Source of the DNA: Panulirus ornatus
Lineage: Eukaryota; Arthropoda; Malacostraca; Decapoda; Palinuridae
NCBI RefSeq assembly: GCF_036320965.1
Contig: NC_092225.1
Coordinates: forward strand, 36,335,699-36,399,698
Length of the DNA: 64,000 nt
Direction: 5' to 3'
This document shows, piece by piece, positions 39,101 to 53,400 of the stretch. Under the pieces are notes generated by a model. The model was not told the DNA's origin. It did not search any database and saw nothing but the letters and a program-made list of their open reading frames with translations. Both the position numbers and the translations under genes were made by a program. How positions within the stretch are numbered: the first letter of the stretch is position 1; each line of letters opens with the position of its first letter.

Positions 39101-41100
39101 GAGTTTCATTAAAATCTGAAGAACTTGAAAATCTGAGCAAAATATTACCCAAGGCTATAGCCTAGGATTTTTCTTGATTTTTTGAAAAAATAGATTTTCC
39201 TGAAAATTTCAGCATAGATCCTTGTACGTGTGTTGAATGACAATCGTTCGTTATAACCTTAAGATTCGTGTAATTAGTCGAGTAATTAGCATATTAATAT
39301 GATTAATTATAATTAATATTAAATATGTGGTTAAGCGCTCAGTTTTTACGAAATGCAGTCTTTTGACTCGATATCCTTAATCACCATATAGAATACCACA
39401 TATATCCTGAGTTTCATTAAAATCTGAGAACTTGAAAATCTGAGCAAAATATACCCTAGGCTATAGCCTAGGATTTTTCTTGATTTTTTTTGAAAAAATA
39501 GATTTTCCTGAAAATTTCACCTTAGACCCTTGTACGTGTGTTGAATCGCAATCTTTGGTTATAACCTTAAGATTCTTGTAGTTAGTCGAGTAATTAGCAT
39601 ATTGATATAATTAATTATAGATTAATATTAAATATGAGGTTAAGCCCTCAATTTTACGAAATGCAGTCTTTTGACTCGATATCCTTAATCACCATATAGA
39701 ATACCACATATACCATGAGTTTCATTAAAATCTGAAGAACTTGAAAATCTGAGCAAAATATTACCCTGTAGCCTAGGATTTTTCTTGATTTTTTTGAAAA
39801 AATAGATTTTCCTGAAAATTTCAGCATAGATCCTTGTACGTGTGTTGAATGACAATCGTTTGGTTATAACCTTAAGATTCGTGTAATTAGTCGAGTAATT
39901 AGCATATTAATATAATTATTATTTAATATTAAATATGTGGTTAAGCGCTCAATTTTACGAAATGCAGTCTTTTGACTCGATATCCTTAATCACCATATAG
40001 AATACCACATATACCTGAGTTTCATTAAAATCTGAAGAACTTGAAAATCTGAGCAAAATATCTGAGCAAAGTATTACCCAAGGATTTATCTTGATTTTTT
40101 TGAAAAAAAATTTTCCTCAAAATTTCAACAATAGATCCTTGTACGTGTGTGAATGACATCTTTGGTTATAACCTTAAGATTCGTGTCAATTAGTCGAGTA
40201 ATAAGCATATAAATATAATTTAATTATAATTAATATTTAAAATATATGGTTAACACTCAATTTATAACAATGCAGTCTTTTGCCTAGATTTTTCTTGATT
40301 TTTTTGAAAAAATAGATTTTCCTGAAAATTTCAGGATAGATCCTTGTACGTGTGTTGGAATCACAATCGTTTTGTTATAACCTTAAGAATCGTGTCATTA
40401 GTCGAGTAATTACATATTAATATGATTAATTATAATTAATATTAAAATATGTGTTAAGCGCTCAGTTTTTACGAAATGCAGTCTTTTGACTCGATATCCT
40501 TAATCACCATATAGAATATCACATATACCCTGAGTTTCATTAAAATCTGAAGAACATGAAAATCTGAGCAAAATATTACCCTAGGATTTTTCTTGATTTT
40601 TTTTGAAAAAATAGATTTTCCTGAAAATTTCAGCATAGATCCTTGTACGTGTGTTGAATGACAATCTTTGGTTATAACCTTAAGATTCGTGTAATTAGTC
40701 GAGTAATTAGCATATAATATAATAATTATAATTAATATTAAATATGTGGTTAAGCCCTCAATTTACGAAATGCAGTCTTTTGACTCGATATCCTTAATCA
40801 CCATATAGAATACCACTTATACCCTGAGTTTCATTAAAATCTGAAGAACTTGAAAATCTGAGCAAAATATTACCCTAGGCTATAGCCTACGATTTTTCTT
40901 GATTTTTTGAAAAAATAGATTTTCCTGAAAATTTCAGCATAGATCCTTGTACGTGTGTTGAATGACAATCTTTGGTTATAACCTTAAGATTCGTGTAATT
41001 AGTCGAGTAATTAGCAATTAATATGATTAATTATAATTAATAATTAAATAGTGGTTAAGCGCTCAGTTTTACGAAATGCAGTCTTTTGAAATCGATATCC

Positions 41101-44100
41101 CTAATCACAATATAGAATACCACATAAAACCCTGAGTTTCATTTAAAATCTGAAGAACTTGAAATCTGAAAAATATTTCCTAGGAATTTTTTTTGATTTT
41201 TTTTTTACAAAATGATTTTTTTCCCGAAAATTTCAGCATAGATTCCTTGTACGTGTGTATGAATGAGAATCTTTTGGTTAAACCTTAAGATTCGTGTAAT
41301 AAGTCAGGAATTAGCATATAAATATAATTAATTATAATTAAATATTAAATATTTGGTTAAGCACTCAATTTTTTCGAAATGCTTTTTTTGACTCGATATC
41401 TTTAATCACCATAAGAATACCACTTATACCCTGATTTCATTAACATCGAAAAACTTGAAAAACTAAACAAAAATTACCCCAGGCTATAAAGCCTAGATTT
41501 TTTTTCCTTGGGTTTTTTTGAAAAAATAGATTTTCCTGAAAATTTCAGCATAGATCCTGTACGTGGTGTTGATGCCCAACTTTGGTTAAAACCTTAAGAT
41601 TCGTTTTAATTAGTCGTTTAAATTAGCATAATAAATAATTAATTATATTTAAAAATTAAAAAATTGGGTTTTAAACGCTCAATTTTTCGAAAAGCAGTCT
41701 CTGACCGATATCCTTAACACCATATGGGAAAAAATAAAAAAACCCTGAGTTTTTATTAAAATCTGAAGGGAATTGAAATCTGAGCAAAATAACCCTAGAT
41801 TTTTCTTGAACTTGATTTTTTGCGCGAAAGAGAAAAGAATAGATTACCACTGAAAAATTCAGCATAACATTAACCTTGCGCGAAACGTTGTGTAATTGAC
41901 TGACCAATCTTTTGGTTATAACCTTATGATATCGTGCGGCAATTAGACGAGTAAGTAGCATATTTAATGAATATAATTAAATTCTAATAATTAAATATCA
42001 ATATTGGTGGGTTCCAAGCTGTCTCTCAACTTTTCTAACGAAATGCATGACTTCTGACTCGATAAGCCTTAATCACCATATAATGAGCGAATAGAAACCA
42101 ACTGATAAACCATTGTATGTTCTCGATCTTACAAAATCTGAAAGACAACCATCTGAAAAAATCTGAAGCAAAATCTATTGGGATCCGTGCCATGTGTGCA
42201 ATTAGACTAGTGATTTTTTCTTCATATGAGCTGTGTTTTTTTGCAAAAAATCAGATATTTCCTGAAAATTTCACCTATATACCCTTGTACGTGCGTTATG
42301 TAATCACAATCTTTGATTATAACCTTAAGGATTCGTGTAATCTAGAACATAAAATAGCATATTGATATTAATATGACGTTAAAGATTAAAAAGTTTTAAA
42401 AATATGAGGTTTTAAGAATGGCCCACAATTTACCGAAATGCAATTCTTTTTGTACTCGATAGATCCTCTAATCACCAAGATAGAACACGACATATACCCC
42501 GATTTCATTAAAATCTGAAGAACTTGAAAATCTGAGCAAAATATTACCCCCAAAATATTATGGCAAAGAATCCACCACTTACGTTCGCTGCTCTACATAT
42601 CTATTAATTTTATCTACAATTGTTAATTTTGAAAAATATTAATATTCAAGATCCGCCTGAAGAGTGATTTATCTCAGCATACGAATCAGACCCAGACAGT
42701 TCGGGATACGAAGACATTGGTTAGACTTAGGGTCTCCAATGACATCAAACTAATCGATTGTTATACAAAAAAACGCTATCATGACTTACATATTCAGTTG
42801 ATCTAGCTAGTATTTTCGATATAAGTCGAGTAATTAGATATTAATATGATTACATTATAACTTTCAATATTTAAATATGTGGTTAAGGCAGCCGCCAGTT
42901 ATCTACGTAAATGCAGTCTTGTTGCGTCGAGCTCGAAATCCTTAATCACCAATACCACATAGAGAATGAACCCATACATATATCCCTAGATTCTTCAAAT
43001 TCTAAAATCTGAAGGAACACTTGCGGAAAATCTGAGCAATAAATATTACCCAAGGGCAATAGCCTAGGCACTTGTTCTTGACTTTTTTAGAAAAATGAGA
43101 ATTTGCCGTGAAAATGTCATCCTTAAGACCCTTGACGTGTGAATGAATACACAGATCTTTAGTTATAACCTAAAATTCGTGGATAAGGACAATCTTAGCC
43201 TGCCGAGCTACAGAGTACTAGAAAACAGGCGAAAACTTGATATAACTAATAGGAGTGAATACTTTAAGATAATATAATGAAAATTATTTGTGAGGTTACG
43301 ACCCTTTCCACATTTCTATTACGAAATGCGAGTCTTTTCTGGACTCGATATCCTTAATCACCTCATAGAAACATACCACATTTAACCATGATTTCATTAA
43401 AATCCTTAAGATCATGAAAACAATCTGAGCAAAGCTTATTACCCTAGGTCTTTTTTACCAAGAATTTCTTTATTGATAAACACCTGGATTTACACCAGAA
43501 AATTATCAGCATAGATCAATTTCTTGTACGTGTGTAAATGACAATCTCTAGGTGTCTCTTATAACCATTAAGATATTCGTTTGTCCTTATGTCGAGTAAT
43601 AAGGCATATTAATAATAGAGTATTCTCTAAATACAAATAATGCAACAGACAATATCAACCAATGATTAAACCATGCATCATATGGAAATCAATATCAACA
43701 CGCCAGTGACGCGGCTCAGAAAAATTTGTTATTACGAAATGCGGGTCTGTCTTATTGTGCCTCGAATATTCTTACATTCTACAACATCCTGAAGAACCTG
43801 ACAATGATCCGAGGTCACTAAAGTAATAAACACATTTAGCATACTAGTAGTAGATCTCATGGAGTCATCCCTCACATAAGTCTCACAATTGCGATCATAT
43901 TTATTATACCTCTGTGGGAAACCATTCTATAAATAATGGAACAAAAACAACCCTACATTGATCTTTTACCTGAAACATAGTAATTATCACCTTAAGAAAC
44001 TCCCTGACCGAGCATTTGCAGACGTTGTGTTGAAAAATAACGACAAACATCACTCTCTTCATGTAAGATTTTAATCTGCATATAGAACCGAAGTAATACA

Positions 44101-45830
44101 GAGAGTACTACGTCAAACAAATTGTACAGTTCGAGAGAGTGAATTGGTAAGCACCGATACTGAATATAAATTTCATATATGAACTACATGATCGATACAT
44201 GACAATTTAAAATAGAAGCTTAAGTCATGCCCGTCCACACTGTTTAATTACGAGAAAATTGCTGCAGTCCTTGTGACTATACGCGATATCTCATAATCAC
44301 TCCACATAGCAAACACCCACATAATAACCATCGTCTAGAGAGTTTCAACTCAGATGCTTTAAGAAGAATATAATCTGACACCCTTGACAACTCCAGATAA
44401 TCCTAGAGAGGAACATAACTTGTAGATCCAGACCACCAAGTGCACGTATAAGACCCTAGGAATTGCTAAGTTCTTGTATTTTTATAAGAAACAACACACA
44501 TTAGATGAATTTTCCGGCTCTGACACGACACAAACATAATCTCAGCATAGATTCCTCTGTCAGCGGGTTGCCATGAAGTGACAACAATCTTCTTCGCGCG
44601 AGCGTTTATATCTACTAAACAACTACACAAGGCGATATTCACGCGTTGTAAATCTATAGAATATCAGTAATGAGTGCATATTTAGGAAATCAAGTCTCAC
44701 ATTGCAAATATAAAATTGAATATTGTAAATATAGTTGCGATGTATTCAAGTCCCACTACTCAAAAAACGTTTCTACGAATCGTCCTGTTCCTGCATTGCG
44801 ACTCTGAGATCCTTAATACCTGACCATATAAGATTACACCCATTAAACCCCAAGTTCATATAAAAATCTGAAGAATTGAAAATCGTGAGCAAAATATTTT
44901 ACCCTAGAGGCGATTTTTCTTGAGATTTTTTTTTTGGAAAGAAATATGATTTTTCTCTTTCCTGAAAATTTTCAGTATAGATCCTTGTACGTGGTGTTTG
45001 AATGAACAATCTTTTGGTTATAACCTTAAGATTCTCGTGTAAATGTAGATCGAGTAATAGCAAATGAATATAAGTAATATTATAATTAAATTAAATATAT
45101 GGTTAAGCACTCAATATTTAACGAAATGTGCAGTCTTTAACCTCGGAAATCTTTAAATCACCATATCAGATATACCACTTACATACCCTGAGTCTTTCAT
45201 TTAAAATCTGAAGAACCTAGAAAGAATCTAGCCTAGGATTTTTTATCTCTTCTCGTGAGAATTAATATTTTGAAAATAATAGTAGTCTAACAGGCTTAAC
45301 AATCCAGTGAAAAGACTACCGACTCCAGCATACATCCTTGTTACGCAGAGTGAGTAGGCGAGTATCAATACAGGTATACATGACAAGATCTTTGAGAGGG
45401 TATACCTGATCAAACCTCTAGGTGAACGGATATCGTGTAGTAATATACATAGTCAATCATATAACACTAGTACTTAAAATCATTGGTTAACTTTTTATAC
45501 TAAACGCACAGATATTTTAAGATCGAAATAAGGAGAGCCATTACAGATTCATTCCTGTACAAGTATACAAGAACTATCCTATAAATCTACCGGTGAGAGC
45601 TGAGGAAATATCACATAAGAAGTCCACTGTGAGATTTAATCTACTTAAATAACCATAATCATAACAGAACTGTGAAAATCCTTCGAGCATAAAATACAAT
45701 AAACCCTAGAGATTTTGTCTTGATTTTTTATGAGAACAGACAAAACCTCGGTATCTTTAATCACCATATAAGAATACCACTTAAATCCCTGAGTTTTCAT
45801 TAAAATCTGAAGAACTTGAAAATCTGAGCC
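41101..45830. repeat. Array B, insertion-rich low-quality stretch
   Basis: Recognisable monomer phrases (ccttgtacgtg, ttataacctt, gaaatgcagtc) are broken by many extra bases and substitutions. They are worst at 42.6-45.6 kb, where hardly any 20-base match remains. Clean monomers return abruptly near 45.83 kb. The excess of random insertions resembles raw single-molecule reads. The open frames at 41671-41961, 42117-42365 and 45645-45884 are artefacts. Confidence 0.75.
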
Positions 45831-47661
45831 TAGGATTTTTCTTGATTTTTTTGAAAGAATAGATTTTCCTGAAAATTTCAGCATACATCCTTGTACGTGT
45901 GTTAGACTGACAATCTTTGGATATTAACCTTACGATTCGTGTAATTAGTCAGTAAGTAGCATATTAATATAATTAATTATAATTTAGTATTAAATATGTG
46001 GTTAAGCGCTCAATTTTACGAAATGCAGTCTTTTGACTCGATATCCTTAATCACCATATAGAATACCACATATACCCTGAGTTTCATTAAAATCTGAAGA
46101 ACTTGAAAATCTGAGCAAAATATTACCCAAGGCTATAGCCTAGGATTTTTCTTGATTTTTTTGAAAAAATAGATTTTCCTGAAAATTTCAGCATAGATCC
46201 TTGTACGTGTGTTGAATGACAATCTTTGGTTATAACCTTAAGATTCGTGTAATTAGTCGAGTAATTAGCATATTAATATAATTAATTATAATTAATATTA
46301 AATATGTGGTTAAGCGCTCAATTTTACGAAATGCAGTCTTTTGACTCGATATCCTTAATCACCATATAGAATACCACATATACCCTGAGTTTCATTAAAA
46401 TCTGAAGAACTTGAAAATCTGAGCAAAATATTACCCTAGGCTATAGCCTAGGATTTTTCTTGATTTTTTTGAAAAATAGATTTTCCTGAAAATTTCAGCA
46501 TAGATCCTTGTACGTGTGTTGAATGACAATCTTTGGTTATAACCTTAAGATTCGTGTAATTAGTCGAGTAATTAGCATATTGATATAATTAATTATAATT
46601 AATATTAAATATGTGGTTAAGCGCTCAATTTTACGAAATGCAGTCTTTTGACTCGATATCCTTAATCACCATATAGAATACCACATATACCCTGAGTTTC
46701 ATTAAAATCTGAAGAACTTGAAAATCTGAGCAAAATATTACCCTAGGCTATAGCCTAGGATTTTTCTTGATTTTTTGAAAAAATAGATTTTCCTGAAAAT
46801 TTCAGCATAGATCCTTGTACGTGTGTTGAATGACAATCTTTGGTTATAACCTTAAGATTCGTGTAATTAGTCGAGTAATTAGCATATTAATATAATTAAT
46901 TATAATTAATATTAAATATGTGGTTAAGCGCTCAGTTTTACGAAATGCAGTCTTTTGACTCGATATCCTTAATCACCATATAGAATACCACATATATCCT
47001 GAGTTTCATTAAAATCTGAAGAACTTGAAAATGTGAGCAAAGTATTACCCTAGGCTATAGCCTAGGATTTTTCTTGATTTTTTTGAAAAAATAGATTTTC
47101 CTGAAAATTTCACCTTAGACCCTTGTACGTGTGTTGAATGACAATCTTTGGTTATAACCTTAAGATTCTTGTAATTAGTCGAGTAATTAGCATATTGATA
47201 TAATTAGTTATAGATAATATTAAATATGAGGTTAAGCCCTCAATTTTACGAAATGCAGTCTTTTGACTCGATATCCTTAATCACCACATAGAACACCACA
47301 TATACCATGAGTTTCATTAAAATCTGAAGAACTTGAAAATCTGAGCAAAATATTACCCAAGGCTATAGCCTAGGATTTTTCTTGATTTTTTGAAAAAATA
47401 GATTTTCCTGAAAATTTCAGCATAGATCCTTGTACGTGTGTTGAATGACAATCGTTCGTTATAACCTTAAGAATCGTGTCATTAGTCGAGTAATTAGCAT
47501 ATTAATATGATTAATTATAATTAATATTAAATATGTGGTTAAGCGCTCAGTTTTACGAAATGCAGTCTTTTGACTCGATATCCTTAATCACCATATAGAA
47601 TACCACATATATCCTGAGTTTCATTAAAATCTGAAGAACTTGAAAATCTGAGCAAAATATT

Positions 47662-48268
47662 ACCCTAGGATTTTTCTTGATTTTTTTTGAAAAAATAGAT
47701 TTTCCTGAAAATTTCAGCATAGATCCTTGTACGTGTGTTGAATGACAATCTTTGGTTATAACCTTAAGATTCGTGTAATTAGTCGAGTAATTAGCATATA
47801 AATATAATTAATTATAATTAATATTAAATATATGGTTAAGCACTCAATTTTACGAAATGCAGTCTTTTGACTCGGTATCTTTAATCACCATATAGAATAC
47901 CACTTATACCCTGAGTTTCATTAAAATCTGAAGAACTTGAAAATCTGAGCAAAATATTACCCAAGGCTCAGAATTTTTCTTGATTTTTTTGAAAAAATAG
48001 ATTTTCCTGAAAATTTCACCTTAGACCCTTGTACGTGTGTTGAATCACAATCTTTGATTATAACCTTAAGATTCGTGTAATTAGTCGAGTAATTAGCATA
48101 TTGATATAATTAGTTATAGATAATATTAAATATGAGGTTAAGCCCTCAATTTTACGAAATGCAGTCTTTTGACTCGATATCCTTAATCACCACATAGAAC
48201 ACGACATATACCATGAGTTTCATTAAAATCTGAAGAACTTGAAAATCTGAGCAAAATATTACCCAAGG
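47662..48268 (-). repeat. Two-monomer higher-order block, copy 2
   Basis: Same ordered variants as 35502-36110, including ctcggtatctttaatc and the degenerate palindrome acccaaggctcagaattttt. Confidence 0.75.
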
Positions 48269-49796
48269 CTATAGCCTAGGATTTTTCTTGATTTTTTGAA
48301 AAAATAGATTTTCCTGAAAATTTCAGCATAGATCCTTGTACGTGTGTTGAATGACAATCTTTGGTTATAACCTTAAGATTCGTGTCATTAGTCGAGTAAT
48401 TAGCATATTAATATGATTAATTATAATTAATATTAAATATGTGGTTAAGCGCTCAGTTTTACGAAATGCAGTCTTTTGACTCGATATCCTTAATCACCAT
48501 ATAGAATACCACATATACCCTGAGTTTCATTAAAATCTGAAGAACTTGAAAATCTGAGCAAAATATTACCCAAGGCTATAGCCTAGGATTTTTCTTGATT
48601 TTTTTGAAAAATAGATTTTCCTGAAAATGTCACCTTAGACCCTTGTACGTGTGTTGAATCACAATCTTTGGTTATAACCTTAAGATTCGTGTAATTAGTC
48701 GAGTAATTAGCATATTGATATAATTAGTTATAGATAATATTAAATATGAGGTTAAGCCCTCAATTTTACGAAATGCAGTCTTTTGACTCGATATCCTTAA
48801 TCACCACATAGAACACCACATATACCATGAGTTTCATTAAAATCTGAAGAACTTGAAAATCTGAGCAAAATATTACCCAAGGCTATAGCCTAGGATTTTT
48901 CTTGATTTTTTGAAAAAATAGATTTTCCTGAAAATTTCAGCATAGATTCTTGTACGTGTGTTGAATGACAATCTTTGGTTATAACCTTAAGATTCGTGTC
49001 ATTAGTCGAGTAATTAGCATATTAATATGATTAATTATAATTAATATTAAATATGTGGTTAAGCGCTCAGTTTTACGAAATGCAGTCTTTTGACTCGATA
49101 TCCTTAATCACCATATAGAATACCACATATATCCTGAGTTTCATTAAAATCTGAAGAACTTGAAAATCTGAGCAAAATATTAACCTAGGCTATAGCCTAG
49201 GATTTTTCTTGATTTTTTTGAAAAAATAGATTTTCCTGAAAATTTCAGCATAGATCCTTGTACGTGTGTTGAATGACAATCTTTGGTTATAACCTTAAGA
49301 TTCGTGTAATTAGTCGAGTAATTAGCATATTGATATAATTAATTATAATTAATATTAAATATGTGGTTAAGCGCTCAATTTTACGAAATGCAGTCTTTTG
49401 ACTCGATATCCTTAATCACCATATAGAATACCACATATACCCTGAGTTTCATTAAAATCTGAAGAACTTGAAAATCTGAGCAAAATATTACCCAAGGCTA
49501 TAGCCTAGGATTTTTCTTGATTTTTTGAAAAAATAGATTTTCCTGAAAATTTCAGCATAGATCCTTGTACGTGTGTTGAATGACAATCTTTGGTTATAAC
49601 CTTAAGATTCGTGTCATTAGTCGAGTAATTAGCATATTAATATGATTAATTATAATTAATATTAAATATGTGGTTAAGCGCTCAGTTTTACGAAATGCAG
49701 TCTTTTGACTCGATATCCTTAATCACCATATAGAATACCACATATATCCTGAGTTTCATTAAAATCTGAAGAACTTGAAAATCTGAGCAAAATATT

Positions 49797-50405
49797 ACCC
49801 TAGGATTTTTCTTGATTTTTTTGAAAAAATAGATTTTCCTGAAAATTTCAGCATAGATCCTTGTACGTGTGTTGAATGACAATCTTTGGTTATAACCTTA
49901 AGATTCGTGTAATTAGTCGAGTAATTAGCATATAAATATAATTAATTATAATTAATATTAAATATGTGGTTAAGCGCTCAATTTTACGAAATGCAGTCTT
50001 TTGACTCGATATCTTAATCACCATATAGAATACCACTTATACCCTGAGTTTCATTAAAATCTGAAGAACTTGAAAATCTGAGCAAAATATTACCCAAGGC
50101 TCAGAATTTTTCTTGATTTTTTTGAAAAAATAGATTTTCCTGAAAATTTCACCTTAGACCCTTGTACGTGTGTTGAATCACAATCTTTGATTATAACCTT
50201 AAGATTCGTGTAATTAGTCGAGTAATTAGCATATTGATATAATTAGTTATAGATAATATTAAATATGAGGTTAAGCCCTCAATTTTACGAAATGCAGTCT
50301 TTTGACTCGATATCCTTAATCACCACATAGAACACCACATATACCATGAGTTTCATTAAAATCTGAAGAACTTGAAAATCTGAGCAAAATATTACCCAAG
50401 GCTAT
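49797..50405 (-). repeat. Two-monomer higher-order block, copy 3
   Basis: It shares acccaaggctcagaattttt, gaatcacaatctttgatta and gaggttaagccctc with copies 1 and 2. It differs at atgtggttaagcgctc and atcttaatcacc, so it is partly converted toward the common monomer. Confidence 0.65.
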
Positions 50406-53400
50406 AGCCTAGGATTTTTCTTGATTTTTTGAAAAAATAGATTTTCCTGAAAATTTCAGCATAGATCCTTGTACGTGTGTTGAATGACAATCTTTGGTTA
50501 TAACCTTAAGATTCGTGTAATTAGTCGAGTAATTAGCATATTAATATAATTAATTATAATTAATATTAAATATGTGGTTAAGCGCTCAGTTTTACGAAAT
50601 GCAGTCTTTTGACTCGATATCCTTAATCACCATATAGAATACCACATATACCCTGAGTTTCATTAAAATCTGAAGAACTTGAAAATCTGAGCAAAATATT
50701 ACCTAAGGCTATAGCCTAGGATTTTTCTTGATTTTTTTGAAAAAATAGATTTTCCTGAAAATTTCAGCATAGATCCTTGTACGTGTGTTGAATGACAATC
50801 TTTGGTTATAACCTTAAGATTCGTGTAATTAGTCGAGTAATTAGCATATTAATATAATTAATTATAATTAATATTAAATATGTGGTTAAGCGCTCAATTT
50901 TACGAAATGCAGTCTTTTGACTCGATATCCTTAATCACCATATAGAATACCACATATACCCTGAGTTTCATTAAAATCTGAAGAACTTGAAAATCTGAGC
51001 AAAATATTACCCTAGGCTATAGCCTAGGATTTTTCTTGATTTTTTTGAAAAAATAGATTTTCCTGAAAATTTCAGCATAGATCCTTGTACGTGTGTTGAA
51101 TGACAATCTTTGGTTATAACCTTAAGATTCGTGTAATTAGTCGAGTAATTAGCATATTATATAATTAATTATAGATAATATTAAATATGTGGTTAAGCGC
51201 TCAATTTTACGAAATGCAGTCTTTTGACTCGATATCCTTAATCACCATATAGAATACCACATATACCCTGAGTTTCATTAAAATCTGAAGAACTTGAAAA
51301 TCTGAGCAAAATATTACCCAAGGCTATAGCCTAGGATTTTTCTTGATTTTTTTGAAAAAATAGATTTTCCTGAAAATTTCAGCATAGATCCTTGTACGTG
51401 TGTTGAATGACAATCTTTGGTTATAACCTTAAGATTCGTGTAATTAGTCGAGTAATTAGCATATTAATATAATTATTATAATTAATATTAAATATGTGGT
51501 TAAGCGCTCAATTTTACGAAATGCAGTCTTTTGACTCGATATCCTTAATCACCATATAGAATACCACATATACCCTGAGTTTCATTAAAATCTGAAGAAC
51601 TTGAAAATCTGAGCAAAATATTACCCTAGGCTATAGCCTAGGATTTTTCTTGATTTTTTTGAAAAAATAGATTTTCCTGAAAATTTCAGCATAGATCCTT
51701 GTACGTGTGTTGAATGACAATCTTTGGTTATAACCTTAAGATTCGTGTAATTAGTCGAGTAATTAGCATATTAATATAATTAATTATAATTAATATTAAA
51801 TATGTGGTTAAGCGCTCAGTTTTACGAAATGCAGTCTTTTGACTCGATATCCTTAATCACCATATAGAATACCACATATACCCTGAGTTTCATTAAAATC
51901 TGAAGAACTTGAAAATCTGAGCAAAATATTACCTAAGGCTATAGCCTAGGATTTTTCTTGATTTTTTTGAAAAAATAGATTTTCCTGAAAATTTCACCTT
52001 AGACCCTTGTACGTGTGTTGAATGACAATCTTTGGTTATAACCTTAAGATTCGTGTAATTAGTCGAGTAATTAGCATATTAATATAATTAGTTATAGATT
52101 AATATTAAATATGTGGTTAAGCGCTCAATTTTACGAAATGCAGTCTTTTGACTCGATATCCTTAATCACCATATAGAATACCACATATACCCTGAGTTTC
52201 ATTAAAATCTGAAGAACTTGAAAATCTGAGCAAAATATTACCCAAGGCTATAGCCTAGGATTTTTCTTGATTTTTTGAAAAAATAGATTTTCCTGAAAAT
52301 TTCAGCATAGATCCTTGTACGTGTGTTGAATGACAATCTTTGGTTATAACCTTAAGATTCGTGTAATTAGTCGAGTAATTAGCATATTAATATAATTAAT
52401 TATAATTAATATTAAATATGTGGTTAAGCGCTCAGTTTTACGAAATGCAGTCTTTTGACTCGATATCCTTAATCACCATATAGAATACCACATATACCCT
52501 GAGTTTCATTAAAATCTGAAGAACTTGAAAATCTGAGCAAAATATTACCCAAGGCTATAGCCTAGGATTTTTCTTGATTTTTTTGAAAAAATAGATTTTC
52601 CTGAAAATTTCAGCATAGATCCTTGTACGTGTGTTGAATGACAATCTTTGGTTATAACCTTAAGATTCGTGTAATTAGTCGAGTAATTAGCATATTAATA
52701 TAATTAATTATAATTAATATTAAATATGTGGTTAAGCGCTCAATTTTACGAAATGCAGTCTTTTGACTCGATATCCTTAATCACCATATAGAATACCACA
52801 TATACCCTGAGTTTCATTAAAATCTGAAGAACTTGAAAATCTGAGCAAAATATTACCCAAGGCTATAGCCTAGGATTTTTCTTGATTTTTTTGAAAAAAT
52901 AGATTTTCCTGAAAATTTCAGCATAGATCCTTGTACGTGTGTTGAATGACAATCTTTGGTTATAACCTTAAGATTCGTGTAATTAGTCGAGTAATTAGCA
53001 TATTAATATAATTAATTATAATTAATATTAAATATGTGGTTAAGCGCTCAATTTTACGAAATGCAGTCTTTTGACTCGATATCCTTAATCACCATATAGA
53101 ATACCACATATACCCTGAGTTTCATTAAAATCTGAAGAACTTGAAAATCTGAGCAAAATATTACCAAGGCTATAGCCTAGGATTTTTCTTGATTTTTTTG
53201 AAAAAATAGATTTTCCTGAAAATTTCAGCATAGATCCTTGTACGTGTGTTGAATGACAATCTTTGGTTATAACCTTAAGATTCGTGTAATTAGTCGAGTA
53301 ATTAGCATATTAATATAATTAATTATAATTAATATTAAATATGTGGTTAAGCGCTCAATTTTACGAAATGCAGTCTTTTGACTCGATATCCTTAATCACC

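Noticed and set aside
41671..45884. Open frames of 79-96 codons in the middle of array B
   Set aside because: They lie in the insertion-rich low-quality stretch and consist of shifted satellite sequence.
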